Positions 26,568 through 35,602 are shown, numbered from the stretch's first letter. The stretch is 64,000 nucleotides of DNA from CAVRGQ01 sp963720785 (GCA_963720785.1 CAVRGQ010000001.1:54682-118681), one strand, 5' to 3'. Translations and numbers: made by a program. Notes: a model not told the origin generated them from the sequence alone.

Positions 26568-27284
26568 TCAGTCGCCCCGCAGCGCTTCGATCCCGGCGAC
26601 GACCGCGCGGAGACCCTTGCGGAACTGAGCGGCGGTGGTGAACTCGGTCAGGTCGGGGGTCAGTCGCGTGAGGTTCGGGAAGGCTGCCGGATCCAGCCCC
26701 GCGAGGAATGCGGGCCAGTAGCGCGGTGACGCCTCCGTGAGCACCCCGACCGCGGCATTCGACGCGGCATTCGACGCGGCATTCGACGCGCCGCCCGACG
26801 AAGTGCTGGGCGCGGTGCGCCGGCCGATCTCGAGCGCGGCGAAGCCGATCGCATACGTGTGGACGATCGCGTAGGCCGCGACGCACTCGTCGTCGGTGAA
26901 CCCCGCTCGGCGCAAGACTTCGAGCGACGCCTCCATCCGGCGCAACGCGGCGGGCACGCCGACGGGCCGGCTGCGGTAGCGGTCGAGCAACGGGGGGTAG
27001 CGCACGAGCACGCTCTGCAGGCTCTCGGCGGCGAGGAGCATCCACTCCCGCCAGTCGGTGTCCGCGGGCGGCGGCTCGGCCTCGCGGGCAAGGAGGGCAT
27101 CGAGCACCTCGTCGAGGATCTCGTCCTTGCCCGCCACGTGCGAGTACAGCGCCATCGCGGTGACGCCCAACTCCTCGGCGAGGCCCCGCATGGTCAGGTC
27201 GTCGAGCTCGCCGCGGGCCGCCGCCGCCAGGGCCGCCTCGGTGATCGCTCCACGGGTCAGCGGTGCGCGCCGGGCCGTGATCAC
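26568..27284 (-). CDS. TetR-family regulator
   Basis: 238 residues. The N-terminal helix-turn-helix is clear: PLTRGAITEAALAAAARGEL, DLTMRGLAEELGVTAMALYSHV, with the tetracycline-repressor-like C-terminal helical domain after it (REWMLLAAESLQSVLVRYPP). GTG 27284 is preceded by GGAGG. A linker in the C-terminal domain holds SNAASNAASNAA, encoded by three tandem 12-bp repeats (about 26754-26790). Divergent from the universal stress protein, across an AT-rich site. Confidence 0.87.
   Translation of the reverse strand: MITARRAPLTRGAITEAALAAAARGELDDLTMRGLAEELGVTAMALYSHVAGKDEILDEVLDALLAREAEPPPADTDWREWMLLAAESLQSVLVRYPPLLDRYRSRPVGVPAALRRMEASLEVLRRAGFTDDECVAAYAIVHTYAIGFAALEIGRRTAPSTSSGGASNAASNAASNAAVGVLTEASPRYWPAFLAGLDPAAFPNLTRLTPDLTEFTTAAQFRKGLRAVVAGIEALRGD
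26754..26790. repeat. Three tandem 12-bp repeats inside the TetR gene
   Basis: The unit GCATTCGACGCG occurs three times head to tail and adds four codons (S-N-A-A) per copy in frame, so copy number changes keep the reading frame. Likely slippage product within a surface loop. Confidence 0.75.
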
Positions 27285-27323
27285 CGGACCGCACCTCCGT
27301 GTGCGTCGGCCCCGGGTGCCCTC

Positions 27324-27355
27324 TTGGGAGTTCCGTACATGTAGGTATACTAGTA
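27324..27355. promoter_or_regulatory. Promoter and paired palindromes between TetR and stress protein
   Basis: TTGGGA (27324-27329), a 16-nt spacer and TATACT (27346-27351) make a rightward promoter. Two perfect 8-bp palindromes, TACATGTA (27336-27343) and TACTAGTA (27348-27355), are centred 12 bp apart and overlap it. This AT-rich block is the natural candidate operator for the divergent TetR regulator. Confidence 0.5.
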
Positions 27356-27390
27356 AGGCCCCGCCGGGTGGGAGGCGAAGCGGCGAGGTG

Positions 27391-27420
27391 AGGCAGCGAG
27401 GAGCCAGGCAGCGAGGAGCC
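27391..27420. repeat. Two perfect tandem 15-bp repeats
   Basis: AGGCAGCGAGGAGCC is repeated exactly at 27391-27405 and 27406-27420, with a partial third copy (AGGCAG) after it, inside the leader of the stress-protein gene. It carries several GAGGAG-like purine runs ahead of the real ribosome binding site. Confidence 0.7.
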
Positions 27421-27443
27421 AGGCAGACGCGGCAGGAGGCGCG

Positions 27444-27909
27444 ATGAGGATCGTCGTCGGAGTCACGACCAGCACGGCGGCGCGGGCCGCATTGTGCTGG
27501 AGCTACGGCTTCGCCCGCCGCCACGACGGCGTTCTCACCCTCGTGACGGCGTTCTCACCCATCCCCCCTTCGGTCGCGTGGCCCGGTTCGGTCCCACTCG
27601 AACCGCGGGTCCTGCGGGCGGCCGTCGAAGACACACAGACGCGCGTCCTTCGCGAGGAGATCGGCCCGGACGCCGACGATGCCCGCATCACCCGCGTGGT
27701 CGCCCCCGGGGCGGCGGGCGCCGTGCTCTGCCGGGTCTCGCGCGGACGCGGACCTGCTCGTGGTCGGCCGACGCGCCGGGGTGATGCATCGCATCCGCCG
27801 GCTCCTCGTCGGCTCCGCCGGTGCGATCTGCATCGACGCCGCGTGCTGCCCGGTGGTGGTGATCCGGGTCCCGGCCCACGCGCCCTCGCGGGTCGCGCCT
27901 CACACGTGA
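27444..27909 (+). CDS. Universal stress protein (UspA-like), frameshifted
   Basis: About 156 residues. MRIVVGVTTSTAARAALCWSYGFARRHDG matches the first strand and helix (shown here as MRIVVGVTTSTAARAALCW), and ADADLLVVGRR followed by LLVGSAGAICIDAACCPVVVIR matches the nucleotide-binding end (G-2x-G-9x-G-S/T type). GCAGGAGG precedes ATG 27444. The frame changes at about 27737-27746; adding CG in CTCGCGCGGAC joins VSRADADLL. Such proteins bind ATP or AMP in stress and dormancy. Confidence 0.82.
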
Positions 27910-27933
27910 ACTCACCGCCGAGGTGTCCGGCGC

Positions 27934-28333
27934 GTGAACCGCCGCGTCCTCACCGCGTGCACCGCCATCGCGCTCGCGATCCTCCTGAGTTCGTGCGGCG
28001 GGGGTTCATCGTCCACGACGAGCACGCCCACCACCGCCGATCGCCCGGTCGCGACGGGGGCGCGCGTGGTCGACGTCACCGCTCGGTCGTTCGCCTTCGT
28101 GCCCGATCATCTCGTCGTGCACGCCAGCGAGAACATCGCGCTGCGCCTGCACGCCATCGGCGCGTACCACACGTTCGCGATCGCCGGGCTCGGCCACGTC
28201 GTCGGCAGCGCCCGCGGGCACGACGCGCACAGGGGGCTTCCGCCTCGCCAAGGCCGGCACCTACACGTTCTTCTGCGAGGTGCCCGGTCATCGGGCCGCC
28301 GGGATGCAGGGCACGATCACGGTGACGCCCTGA
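27934..28333 (+). CDS. Cupredoxin-like lipoprotein (type 1 copper), frameshifted
   Basis: About 134 residues. The N-terminus MNRRVLTACTAIALAILLSS ends in lipobox LSSC, so it is a membrane-anchored lipoprotein. A Ser/Thr linker follows. The cupredoxin domain has FAFVPDHLVVHASENIALRL, the first copper His in AYHTFAI, and after the frameshift (28221-28230, restored by adding CG in CGACGCGCAC) TGGFRLAKAGTYTFFCEVPG with Cys, then HRAAGM with His and Met. The Cys-4x-His-4x-Met spacing is correct for a type 1 site. An electron carrier or copper-binding role outside the membrane is likely. Confidence 0.85.
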
Positions 28334-28414
28334 CGTGCACATCGAGCGGACCGATCGCGTCCTACCACCCCCCACGCCCCGTGCCACTACCGCGCACCGG
28401 AGGAGTCCTCGAGC

Positions 28415-29899
28415 ATGACCCTGCTCGACCGCAACGAAGCCAGGGTCGTCGACGTCGACGCCGATCGTCGCTACCGCTGGGTGGCGATGTCGGTCATCCT
28501 CATCGGCACGTTCATGGTCATCCTCGACACGTCGATCGTGAACGTCGCGCTGCCGCAGATCGGCGCCGACTTGCACTCCGTCGCCGCGGTCGACTGGATC
28601 GTCACGTCGTACCTGCTCGCGGTGGGCGTGTCGATCATGGCGACAGGCTGGCTCGCCGACCACTTCGGCAAGAAGCGCGTGTTCGTCGTCAGCCTCTCGG
28701 CGTTCACGATCGGCTCGCTCCTCTGCGCGCTCGCGCCGAGTCTCGGTCTCCTCGTCCTGGCTCGCGTCGTACAGGGCCTGGGCGGCGGCGCGCTCATGCC
28801 CCTCGGCATGGCGATGATCTACGAGCTGTTCGAGCCGCAGGACCGGGGTCTCGCCCTCGGGATCTGGGGTGTGGCCGCGATGGCTGCGCCGGCAGTGGGG
28901 CCGGTGCTCGGGGGCCTGCTCGTGACGACCGTCGACTGGCGGGTGCTGTTCCTCGTCAACGTCCCCATCGGCTGCGTCGGCGTCCCCGCCGCCGCGTACC
29001 TGCTCCGTGAGAGCCGCGGTGTCGACGACCGCCCGCTCGATGTGATCGGGCTCGCCACCGCCGCGGCCGGGCTCGTGCTCGTGCTCCTCGCACTCTCCGA
29101 AGCCCCGACCTGGGGCTGGGGCTCGGCGACGTTCGTCGGTTGCTTCGCCGTCGGAGCGCTGTTGCTCGTCGTCTGGGTCGTGCGATCTCTGCGGGTCCAC
29201 GCGCCGATCATCGAGCTGCGCATGTTCGCCATCCCCGCGTTCGCGCTGACGATGGTCATCGTCTGGCTCCTGACGATCGCCCAGTTCGCACGACTCGTGT
29301 TCATCCCGCTGGAGTTCGAGTCCGTCCGCGGTGCGAGCGCGCTCGCCGTCGGCCTGATGCTCACCCCGTCCGCGATCGGCGTCGCGATCACGATGCCCAT
29401 CGGCGGACGACTGGCCGACCGCATCGGCGCCCGGATCCCCGTCACCATCGGCCTCGCGCTCGGTGGCCTGTCGTTCTGGCCCCTCGGCCACCTGGGTGTC
29501 CACACGCCGATGTGGGTCGTCTCCGTGTGGTTGTTCCTCGGCGGCCTGGGGGTCGGCCTCGCGATGATGCCGAACACGGTGATCGCGATGAACTCCGTCC
29601 ACGGGCGGTTCGTCGCCCAGGCATCCGCGATGCGGTCGCTCAACCGGCAGGTCGCGGGATCGCTGGGCACCGCGATCCTCGCGTCGATCCTCGCCTCACG
29701 GATCGGCGGCATCGGCGGCGGTGCCGGCGACGCCACCACCGCCGTCGCCGGCTACAACGACCTCTTCATCGTTGCGATGTTCTTCATGCTCGCCGCGTTC
29801 GTCTGCGCGTTCTGGCTACCGGGGAAGGTCGCGGCGCGCGCGCTGCAGGAGGAGCGGCGACACGACGGAGAGTCCGACTTCGTCCCGGAATTCGATTGA
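28415..29899 (+). CDS. MFS drug exporter, DHA2 (EmrB/QacA) family
   Basis: 494 residues with about 14 membrane segments. Family motifs: VILDTSIVNVALPQIG (motif D1), WLADHFGKKRVF (motif A), RVVQGLGGGALMPLGMAMI (motif B) and GPVLGGLL (motif C). Proton-coupled efflux of hydrophobic cations or drugs is the usual activity. The C-terminus is hydrophilic (ERRHDGESDFVPEFD). GGAGGAG lies about 11 nt before ATG 28415. No specific regulator is adjacent, the TetR gene being 1.1 kb upstream beyond two other genes. Confidence 0.93.
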   Translation: MTLLDRNEARVVDVDADRRYRWVAMSVILIGTFMVILDTSIVNVALPQIGADLHSVAAVDWIVTSYLLAVGVSIMATGWLADHFGKKRVFVVSLSAFTIGSLLCALAPSLGLLVLARVVQGLGGGALMPLGMAMIYELFEPQDRGLALGIWGVAAMAAPAVGPVLGGLLVTTVDWRVLFLVNVPIGCVGVPAAAYLLRESRGVDDRPLDVIGLATAAAGLVLVLLALSEAPTWGWGSATFVGCFAVGALLLVVWVVRSLRVHAPIIELRMFAIPAFALTMVIVWLLTIAQFARLVFIPLEFESVRGASALAVGLMLTPSAIGVAITMPIGGRLADRIGARIPVTIGLALGGLSFWPLGHLGVHTPMWVVSVWLFLGGLGVGLAMMPNTVIAMNSVHGRFVAQASAMRSLNRQVAGSLGTAILASILASRIGGIGGGAGDATTAVAGYNDLFIVAMFFMLAAFVCAFWLPGKVAARALQEERRHDGESDFVPEFD

Positions 29900-29913
29900 C
29901 GCGTTGAGCGCCG

Positions 29914-30546
29914 TCAACCGATCTTCGTCCAGGTTCCGCAGTTGTCGGAGGTGAACCCCCGGTCGCCGCTCTCGATCGTCACGGTCTGCTCGCCGCCGGT
30001 CGACACGTTGCTCGCCAGAACCTCGCCCGCGGTGCCGCCGAAGCCGCTGAGCCGCGCCCAGTAACAGAGCCGATTGGGGAAGGCGGGATCGGCGCCGGGG
30101 CTCCGATACACGCCGGGTGCCAGCTCGTAGCTCACCGCGAAGTCACCAGGGCCGAAGGGTTGCCCCGGCGTGGCAAGCGGACGCGCGTAGGGGCCGGGCT
30201 CCTGCCAGAACGCGTAGCAGCCGGTCTGGCGGAACCCGGCGTCGTTGGCCGCGATCTGCACGTACCGCGGCCCGCCGTGCGACAGGTCGTCCGCGATGAC
30301 GTCTCCCGGCGCGCCGCTGAAGGCGCGCAGCCTCGCCCAGTAGCAGGCATCGCCGCCCAGCGACCGCCACAGCCCGGACGGCAGGCCACCGGCCCCCGGG
30401 TTCCCCACGGAGTACACGCCCACGGGCACGCACGCGGCGAGCGCGAGGGCACCGGCGGCAACCAGCAACATGATCGCCCGGGTGCGCTTCCCGGACCATC
30501 GGCGACGGCTCTCGACCCGGCTCCCAAAGGTTTCGTTGACGTCCAT
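29914..30546 (-). CDS. Secreted lipoprotein-like protein with a duplicated domain
   Basis: 210 residues. A polar N-terminus (about 25 residues, many Arg) precedes MLLVAAGALALAAC, a signal with lipobox LAAC. Two copies of one domain follow: CYWARLRAFSGAPGDVIAD...AGFRQTGCYAFW and CYWARLSGFGGTAGEVLAS...RGFTSDNCGTW, each with a Cys pair that could form a disulfide. Similar single or double domains occur in actinobacterial exported proteins of unknown role. Function not recognised. Confidence 0.7.
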   Translation of the reverse strand: MDVNETFGSRVESRRRWSGKRTRAIMLLVAAGALALAACVPVGVYSVGNPGAGGLPSGLWRSLGGDACYWARLRAFSGAPGDVIADDLSHGGPRYVQIAANDAGFRQTGCYAFWQEPGPYARPLATPGQPFGPGDFAVSYELAPGVYRSPGADPAFPNRLCYWARLSGFGGTAGEVLASNVSTGGEQTVTIESGDRGFTSDNCGTWTKIG

Positions 30547-30609
30547 CAGGCGTTGACCTCCCCTGGCAGCAGGGTCGATACCCGGCTGCGGTGCTGCAGA
30601 GCCTGCCCA

Positions 30610-31251
30610 TCAGCGCACCGATCGACACACCGAACGGGTGATCGCGACGCGTTCGTCACGAACTCGACGGGCAACCGCAAGCGCACCGCCACACAACTCG
30701 CCTTCTGCGCAGTCCCCGGCGTGAGCGCGGGCGTCGGCGTCGAGCGCCGTGTGCAGTGTGCGCGACGTGCCGCTTCCTTCGATGGTCGTCAGCCCGAACC
30801 GCTGCAGCATCCGGTGCACGTGACGGGCACCGGCCAGTGTCTCGGCCACGAACGTGGTGATGCCCTCGGCGCACACGCTCGCCCCGAGGGAGTCGAGCAG
30901 TGCGGTGCCGAGGCCCCGGTGTTGGAACGCGTCCTCGACGAGCAACCCCACTTCCGCGGCGTCGGGCGTGCCCGTCTGGTTGCGGAACCAGCTGCCGATG
31001 CCGACCACCTGGCCGGACGAGCGATCCTCGATCACCCACGATCGCCGGATGGGCGACGACTGCACCACGTCGACGAGATGCGCCGCCGGGAAGTGCTGGA
31101 GCGGCGCCAGGAACCGGGCGTAGCGCGCTTCGGGGCTGCACCGCTCGAACATGGCGACCAGCCGCGGCGCGTCGCTCGGGGTCGCCGGTCGCACCACCAG
31201 GCCCGTCGCCCGGTAGGCCGGGCTGGTCACCAGTTCGAGTCGGTTGCGCAT
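30610..31251 (-). CDS. GNAT-family N-acetyltransferase
   Basis: 213 residues. GLVVRPATPSDAPRLVAMFE, ARYARFLAPLQHFP, then AAEVGLLVEDAFQHRGLGTALLD, which holds the acetyl-CoA loop Q-H-R-G-L-G-T-A, and a later RFGLTTIEGSG. The resemblance to the acetyltransferase domain attached to some acetyl-CoA synthetases (MFERCSPEARYARFL) hints at protein acetylation, but this is a stand-alone domain. The C-terminal 45 residues are unusual and Arg-rich. Confidence 0.85.
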   Translation of the reverse strand: MRNRLELVTSPAYRATGLVVRPATPSDAPRLVAMFERCSPEARYARFLAPLQHFPAAHLVDVVQSSPIRRSWVIEDRSSGQVVGIGSWFRNQTGTPDAAEVGLLVEDAFQHRGLGTALLDSLGASVCAEGITTFVAETLAGARHVHRMLQRFGLTTIEGSGTSRTLHTALDADARAHAGDCAEGELCGGALAVARRVRDERVAITRSVCRSVR

Positions 31252-31267
31252 CGTGATCAGCCCGCCC

Positions 31268-31495
31268 TCAGGCCGCGGATCCGCTCGCCTGCAGGTCCTT
31301 GACGTCCTGCGTGGTGAGCGCCTTGCCGCCGATGCTCCACTCGCCGCTCGCCACCTCTTCGATGGTCACCCAGGTGACCGGCCGCATGGCCTCGCCCTCG
31401 ATGTCGACCATCGTCTCGGTGATCCGGGTGAGGATCTCCTGCTTCTGCTCGGGGGTGAAGACACCCTCGATGGCCTTGACCTGCACGTACGGCAT
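31268..31495 (-). CDS. 4-oxalocrotonate tautomerase family protein
   Basis: 75 residues starting M-P-Y-V-Q-V: after Met removal Pro becomes the catalytic base of the tautomerase fold. EGVFTPEQKQEILTRITETM and PVTWVTIEEVASGEWSIGGK follow the family pattern. A GGAGG site lies 6 nt upstream of ATG 31495. No aromatic-degradation genes are next to it, so the substrate is open. Confidence 0.88.
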   Translation of the reverse strand: MPYVQVKAIEGVFTPEQKQEILTRITETMVDIEGEAMRPVTWVTIEEVASGEWSIGGKALTTQDVKDLQASGSAA

Positions 31496-31641
31496 GGCCG
31501 CCTCCTGTCTTGGGTCTGGCTGGTTCGGGTCCGGCGATTCCGGACCTTCCGAGCCTGCGCCCGGGCGCCTGCACGGCCCTCGGGCAGCGCCTGCGGGAAA
31601 CTGGTCCAGCACCTTGCAAGCGGGTCGTGCAGACTCTCGAC

Positions 31642-34608
31642 GTGGACTTTCGTGTCCTCGGGTCGGTCGGAATCGTCGACGGCACCGCGCTCCTGCCCCT
31701 CGGGGGCGGGATGCCGCGGCGTCTCCTCGCGGTCCTGCTCGCCTACCGGAACTCGGTGGTGTCGACCGACCGGCTGCTCGAGGTGCTCTGGCCCGAGGGG
31801 CCGCCCGACTCCGCCGCCGCCACCCTGCAGAGCTACGTGTCGCGCCTGCGTCGCTTCGTGGAGCTCGACGACGGGGCCGTGCTCGTGAACCGCGCCCCCG
31901 GCTACGTGCTCGAGCTGCCCGACGCCGCGGTCGACGCCGGACGGTTCGAAGCCGGGCTGGCCGCCGCCCGCGACGCGCTCGACCACGATCCGGCGCGAGC
32001 GCTCGATCTCATCGACGCCGCGCTCGGTGAGTGGCGCGGCGACGCCTTCGCCGAGTTCGCCGGCACCGAGTGGATCCGGCCCGAGGCGGTGCGGCTGGAG
32101 GAGTTGCGCCTCGTCGCCACCGAGACGCGGATCGAGGCGCTCGTGCGCGTCGGCCGCCACGAAGAGGTGATCGGTGCGCTCGACGGCTTGCTCGTCGACC
32201 ATCCCCTGCGCGAGCAGTTCGTGCGCCAGGCGATGCTCGCGTTGTACCGCTCGGGACGGCAGGCGGAGGCGCTTCGCCTCGCGCAGCAGTTCCGCGCCAT
32301 GCTGCGCGACGACCTCGGGCTCGAAGCCTCGGCGCAGCTGCGCGACCTCGAAGCCGCGATCCTCGACGAGCGCGCCGAGCTCGCGTGGGTGGCGCCCGAT
32401 GCGCCGATCGCTCGGGCGCACGCGGCACCGGCGCGGCCGGTGCTGCCGATCGAGACCACCGCGCTCGTCGGGCGCGAGGCCGATCTCGACCTCGTGGTCC
32501 GACTTCTCGGGACCGGGCGCATCCTCACGTTGTTCGGCCCCGGTGGCGTGGGGAAGACCCGCCTCGCGCACCGGCTCGCGGGCACCATCGCGGAGCAGTT
32601 CACCGACGGCGTGCGTTTCGTCGAGCTCGCGCCCGTGCGCGACGACGATGCCGTTGCCGCCGCGTTCGCCGCCGCGCTCGACGTGCAGCAACGCCCGGGC
32701 CGCGCCCTCGACGAGTCGATCGTCGAGCTGCTCGCGTCGCAGTCGGTGCTGCTCGTGCTCGACAACTGCGAGCACGTGCTCGACGCGACCAGCGAGTTGG
32801 TGGAGCAGGTGCTCCAGTGGTGCCCCGGCGTGCACGTGCTGGCCACCAGCCGCGAGCCGCTCGGCATCCCCGCCGAACTGGTGTGGTCGGTGCCGCCCCT
32901 GCCGGTACCGGCGAGCGCCGATCTCCCGCTCGACGAGCTCGCCGAGGTGGCCTCCGTCCAGTTGTTCGTGGAGCGCGCCGGCTCGGCGAACTCGGCGTTC
33001 GTGCTCGACGATTCGAACTCCACCGCGGTGGCCGAGCTGTGCATCCGCCTCGACGGCGTGCCCCTCGCGCTGGAGCTCGCCGCCGCGCGCATGCGGTCGA
33101 TGAGCCCCCAACAACTCGCGGAGCTGCTCCCCCAGCGCTTCCGCGTGCTCGCCGGATCACGGCGCGCCAGCGACGCGCGGCACCGCACCCTGCGCGACCT
33201 GGTGGCGTGGTCCTACGACCTGCTCACCTCCGACGAGCAACTGCTGTTCGACCGCATCTCCGTGTTCGCGGGCCCGTTCACGCTGGAGCGGGCCGAGCGC
33301 GTGTGTGCGGGCAACGGCATCGACGAGCGCGACGTGGCGTTGCTGCTCGGCGTGCTCGTCGACAAGTCGATGCTGGTCGCGCGCAACGACGACCGGTACC
33401 GAGTGCTGGAGACGCTGCGCCAGTTCGGCCGGGAGCAGCTCGCGGCGCGTCCCAATGTCGACGCTGATCCGGTGTGCGACGCGCACATCTCCGTGCACGC
33501 CGAGCTGTCGCGCGCCGCTGCATTCGGACTCGGTGGCCCCCAGGAAGCGCACTGGATGCGCGAGCTCGACGCCAGCTTCGACGACGTGCGCGACGCCCAT
33601 CGAGGCGCGGTCGCGGTCGGCGACGTCGATTCTGCGTTGCGCATCGTGATCGGCGTGCGCGAGTACGCGTGGCGACGGATCCGCTACGAACACCTCGGGT
33701 GGGCCGACGTCAGCGTCGCCATGCCCGGCGCGAGCGAGCACGAACTGTTCCCCGTCGCGCTCGGCGTCGTCGCTTACGGCCACTTCGTACTCGGCGAGTT
33801 CGACGCTGCGATCGAGGTGGGCACCCGCGCCGTCGCCGAAGCGGAGCGACTGGGCTCCCTCACTGCCGGCCTGGCCGAGCGCGCCCTGTGCCAACCTGTA
33901 CTTCTACAGCAGCAGACGGCCGAGGCGACCGTGTGGATCAAACGGATGCAGGAGGCCGCACTGGCCACCGGCGCGCCCGGCATCGCCGCGCACCTCTTCT
34001 ACATGCGCGCCGTCGCCCAGACCTCCCTCGGGGATCTCGAGGGCAGTCGTAAGTACGCGCAGCGATGCGCTGAGTACGCGATCGAGAGTGGGAGCCCGAC
34101 CGCGCTCGCGCAGGCCGACTACGCACGCGCGATCTCCTTCGCGTCGATCGATCCGGAGCGTGCACTGCAGCTGTTCGACCGCTGTGTCGAGCGCGCCGAA
34201 TCAGTGGGCAACCGCTGGATCCGCGCGTTCGCGCTCACCGAGAGCCTCTGGATCAGAGCCCAGCAGGGCGACACCCTCGGCGCGCTCGCCGGCTATCGCG
34301 ACGTGATCGACACGTGGTACCGCGGCAGCGACTGGGCGAACCTGTGGCTCTCGCTGCGCAACGCGTTCGCCATCCTGGAGTCGCTCGGCCGCGACGAGGA
34401 GGCGGTGGTGCTCTACGGCGCGCTCGAGGCGGCCGGGGTGATGCAGGCGCTCCCCGTCGAACCGTCGAGCGCCGACGAGTTCGGCCTCGCGATCAAGCGA
34501 CTCACCGAACGCCTCGATGTCAACGCCTTCGCCGACTCCCTCGAGCACGGCCGCACCCTCACCGCCGACGAAGTCGTCCGTTTCACTCTCGGCGAGCTGC
34601 ACGGCTAG
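31642..34608 (+). CDS. SARP/AfsR-like regulator: winged helix, BTAD, AAA/NB-ARC ATPase, TPR
   Basis: 988 residues, the longest intact frame here. An OmpR-type winged helix (FRVLGSVGIVDG to about residue 95, with LLEVLWPEGPPDSAAATLQS) is followed by a BTAD helical domain (95-250), a P-loop ATPase with Walker A GPGGVGKT and Walker B LLVLDNCEH (about 270-560), and a TPR-like C-terminus (700-980). This is the layout of AfsR/SARP-type pathway regulators, which bind direct repeats near -35 boxes. GTG 31642 has CAGACT 6 nt upstream. No biosynthetic cluster is adjacent, so it may be a global or stress regulator. Confidence 0.9.
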   Translation: MDFRVLGSVGIVDGTALLPLGGGMPRRLLAVLLAYRNSVVSTDRLLEVLWPEGPPDSAAATLQSYVSRLRRFVELDDGAVLVNRAPGYVLELPDAAVDAGRFEAGLAAARDALDHDPARALDLIDAALGEWRGDAFAEFAGTEWIRPEAVRLEELRLVATETRIEALVRVGRHEEVIGALDGLLVDHPLREQFVRQAMLALYRSGRQAEALRLAQQFRAMLRDDLGLEASAQLRDLEAAILDERAELAWVAPDAPIARAHAAPARPVLPIETTALVGREADLDLVVRLLGTGRILTLFGPGGVGKTRLAHRLAGTIAEQFTDGVRFVELAPVRDDDAVAAAFAAALDVQQRPGRALDESIVELLASQSVLLVLDNCEHVLDATSELVEQVLQWCPGVHVLATSREPLGIPAELVWSVPPLPVPASADLPLDELAEVASVQLFVERAGSANSAFVLDDSNSTAVAELCIRLDGVPLALELAAARMRSMSPQQLAELLPQRFRVLAGSRRASDARHRTLRDLVAWSYDLLTSDEQLLFDRISVFAGPFTLERAERVCAGNGIDERDVALLLGVLVDKSMLVARNDDRYRVLETLRQFGREQLAARPNVDADPVCDAHISVHAELSRAAAFGLGGPQEAHWMRELDASFDDVRDAHRGAVAVGDVDSALRIVIGVREYAWRRIRYEHLGWADVSVAMPGASEHELFPVALGVVAYGHFVLGEFDAAIEVGTRAVAEAERLGSLTAGLAERALCQPVLLQQQTAEATVWIKRMQEAALATGAPGIAAHLFYMRAVAQTSLGDLEGSRKYAQRCAEYAIESGSPTALAQADYARAISFASIDPERALQLFDRCVERAESVGNRWIRAFALTESLWIRAQQGDTLGALAGYRDVIDTWYRGSDWANLWLSLRNAFAILESLGRDEEAVVLYGALEAAGVMQALPVEPSSADEFGLAIKRLTERLDVNAFADSLEHGRTLTADEVVRFTLGELHG

Positions 34609-34684
34609 TCGGCGGACCCGAGGCCTGGTCGGGCCATGCGGCACACCGGCGGCCTCCGAGCGATGGAAACTACGGTTCCGTGCA

Positions 34685-35176
34685 ATGGCTTCGGAATGGA
34701 TCGCCCCCGTGTTCGCGCTCGTCGGCACCGGGGTCGGTGGATTCGCCACGTTCAAGGCAACGACGCGCGCTGAAAGCCTAAGGGCTGACCGGGAGGCCCA
34801 GCAGCACAAGGAGGACCTCGCGCTCCTGCACCAGGATCAGGTACGCAAGGTTCAGGTCGACGCCTTGCTCCGACTTCAAGATGTCGTCGTCGCCGTGGAA
34901 ATCGAGCTGCTTTGTCTGTTCCGGGCCGTACACGACGGCGACACAAACCGAAGTGCGGACGCGCAACCCAAACTCGCCGCATTGCTCATTGAGGCGCGCG
35001 GGCTGAGTGCCCGCTTGGTCGACGCCGCTGCGCGGGAGAAGATCGAGAGGCTCGCGGCATTCTTCTGGTCCGCCCAGTCGTCAGCGTTCAACCCTGACGT
35101 CGAGGAAGTGCACACCACAGCCGTCAGCTTGATGACTGCGATCAACGAGGCCTACCTCGACCTGATGACCACGTGA
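34685..35176 (+). CDS. Membrane-anchored coiled-coil protein, unknown
   Basis: 163 residues. One N-terminal membrane segment (WIAPVFALVGTGVGGFATF) is followed by a charged helix (RAESLRADREAQQHKEDLALL) and further amphipathic helices to the end. Similar small proteins sit near mobile or defence loci in actinobacteria. It ends 8 bp before the left 40-bp repeat of the tRNA-Val island, so it is the last gene outside the island on this side, or an unrecognised island gene. Function unknown. Confidence 0.6.
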   Translation: MASEWIAPVFALVGTGVGGFATFKATTRAESLRADREAQQHKEDLALLHQDQVRKVQVDALLRLQDVVVAVEIELLCLFRAVHDGDTNRSADAQPKLAALLIEARGLSARLVDAAAREKIERLAAFFWSAQSSAFNPDVEEVHTTAVSLMTAINEAYLDLMTT

Positions 35177-35184
35177 AGTCCGCT

Positions 35185-35224
35185 CTCGACGAGCGGACCG
35201 CAAGCCAGATGTGCTCTGACCTGC
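35185..35224 (+). repeat. Left 40-bp direct repeat of island (att-like)
   Basis: CTCGACGAGCGGACCGCAAG followed by CCAGATGTGCTCTGACCTGC matches the copy at 38177-38216 at 37 of 40 positions, in the same orientation. The two copies bracket the AbiE genes and the integrase remnant. It behaves like the distal attachment site of an integrated element. Confidence 0.7.
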
Positions 35225-35566
35225 TACGGCGCGTGCGTAGCTGCGTACGCAATGCTCCGCGCCATGACGCAGCTGCGCGATCAGGATTCGCGTGTGGGTC
35301 GACAGGTCGACGTGGATCAGCTCGTCGGTGCAAGGGCCCGAAATGCGCTTTGACCTGGGAAAACGTAGCACCACGATTGCCCTCGGTTTCCGTGGAATTC
35401 CCTCGCCTCGCGCACTTTTCGCGGACCTGAGCAGGGACCACTCACCGGCACACCAGAGCCTCGCAGTCCCCCGAAGCGGGCCGATACGGGCGGCGTCGGA
35501 GCTTGACCGACGAGCAGGGCGAAGAGAAGGGGTCACCGATGGCGCGGCCAGGATGTCAACTTCGCG
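35225..35566. other. Gene-free stretch between left repeat and AbiE promoter
   Basis: About 340 bp with no convincing coding frame on either strand. It includes an imperfect inverted motif (GCGTGCGTAGCTGCGTACGC near 35226-35245) and a CGCGCACTTTTCGCG tract near 35413-35427 that recurs beside the right repeat (about 38148-38162). Probably junction DNA of the island. Confidence 0.5.
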
Positions 35567-35595
35567 TTGCGAGTTACCGCCATGACTGGTATAAT
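35567..35595 (+). promoter_or_regulatory. AbiE promoter, near-consensus
   Basis: TTGCGA (35567-35572), a 17-nt spacer and a perfect TATAAT (35590-35595) lie 7 nt before GTG 35603. This is the closest match to a housekeeping promoter in the window and predicts a leaderless abiEi message. Confidence 0.75.
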
Positions 35596-35602
35596 CTCGG
35601 GC

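Noticed and set aside
26754..26790. Short tandem repeats as a CRISPR array
   Set aside because: Units are 12 bp, contiguous, in frame inside a TetR gene and without spacers; the 15-bp repeats at 27391 are likewise contiguous.
31642..34608. A natural-product biosynthetic cluster around the SARP-like regulator
   Set aside because: No ketosynthase, NRPS or tailoring enzymes lie nearby; neighbours are a tautomerase, an acetyltransferase and a hypothetical protein.
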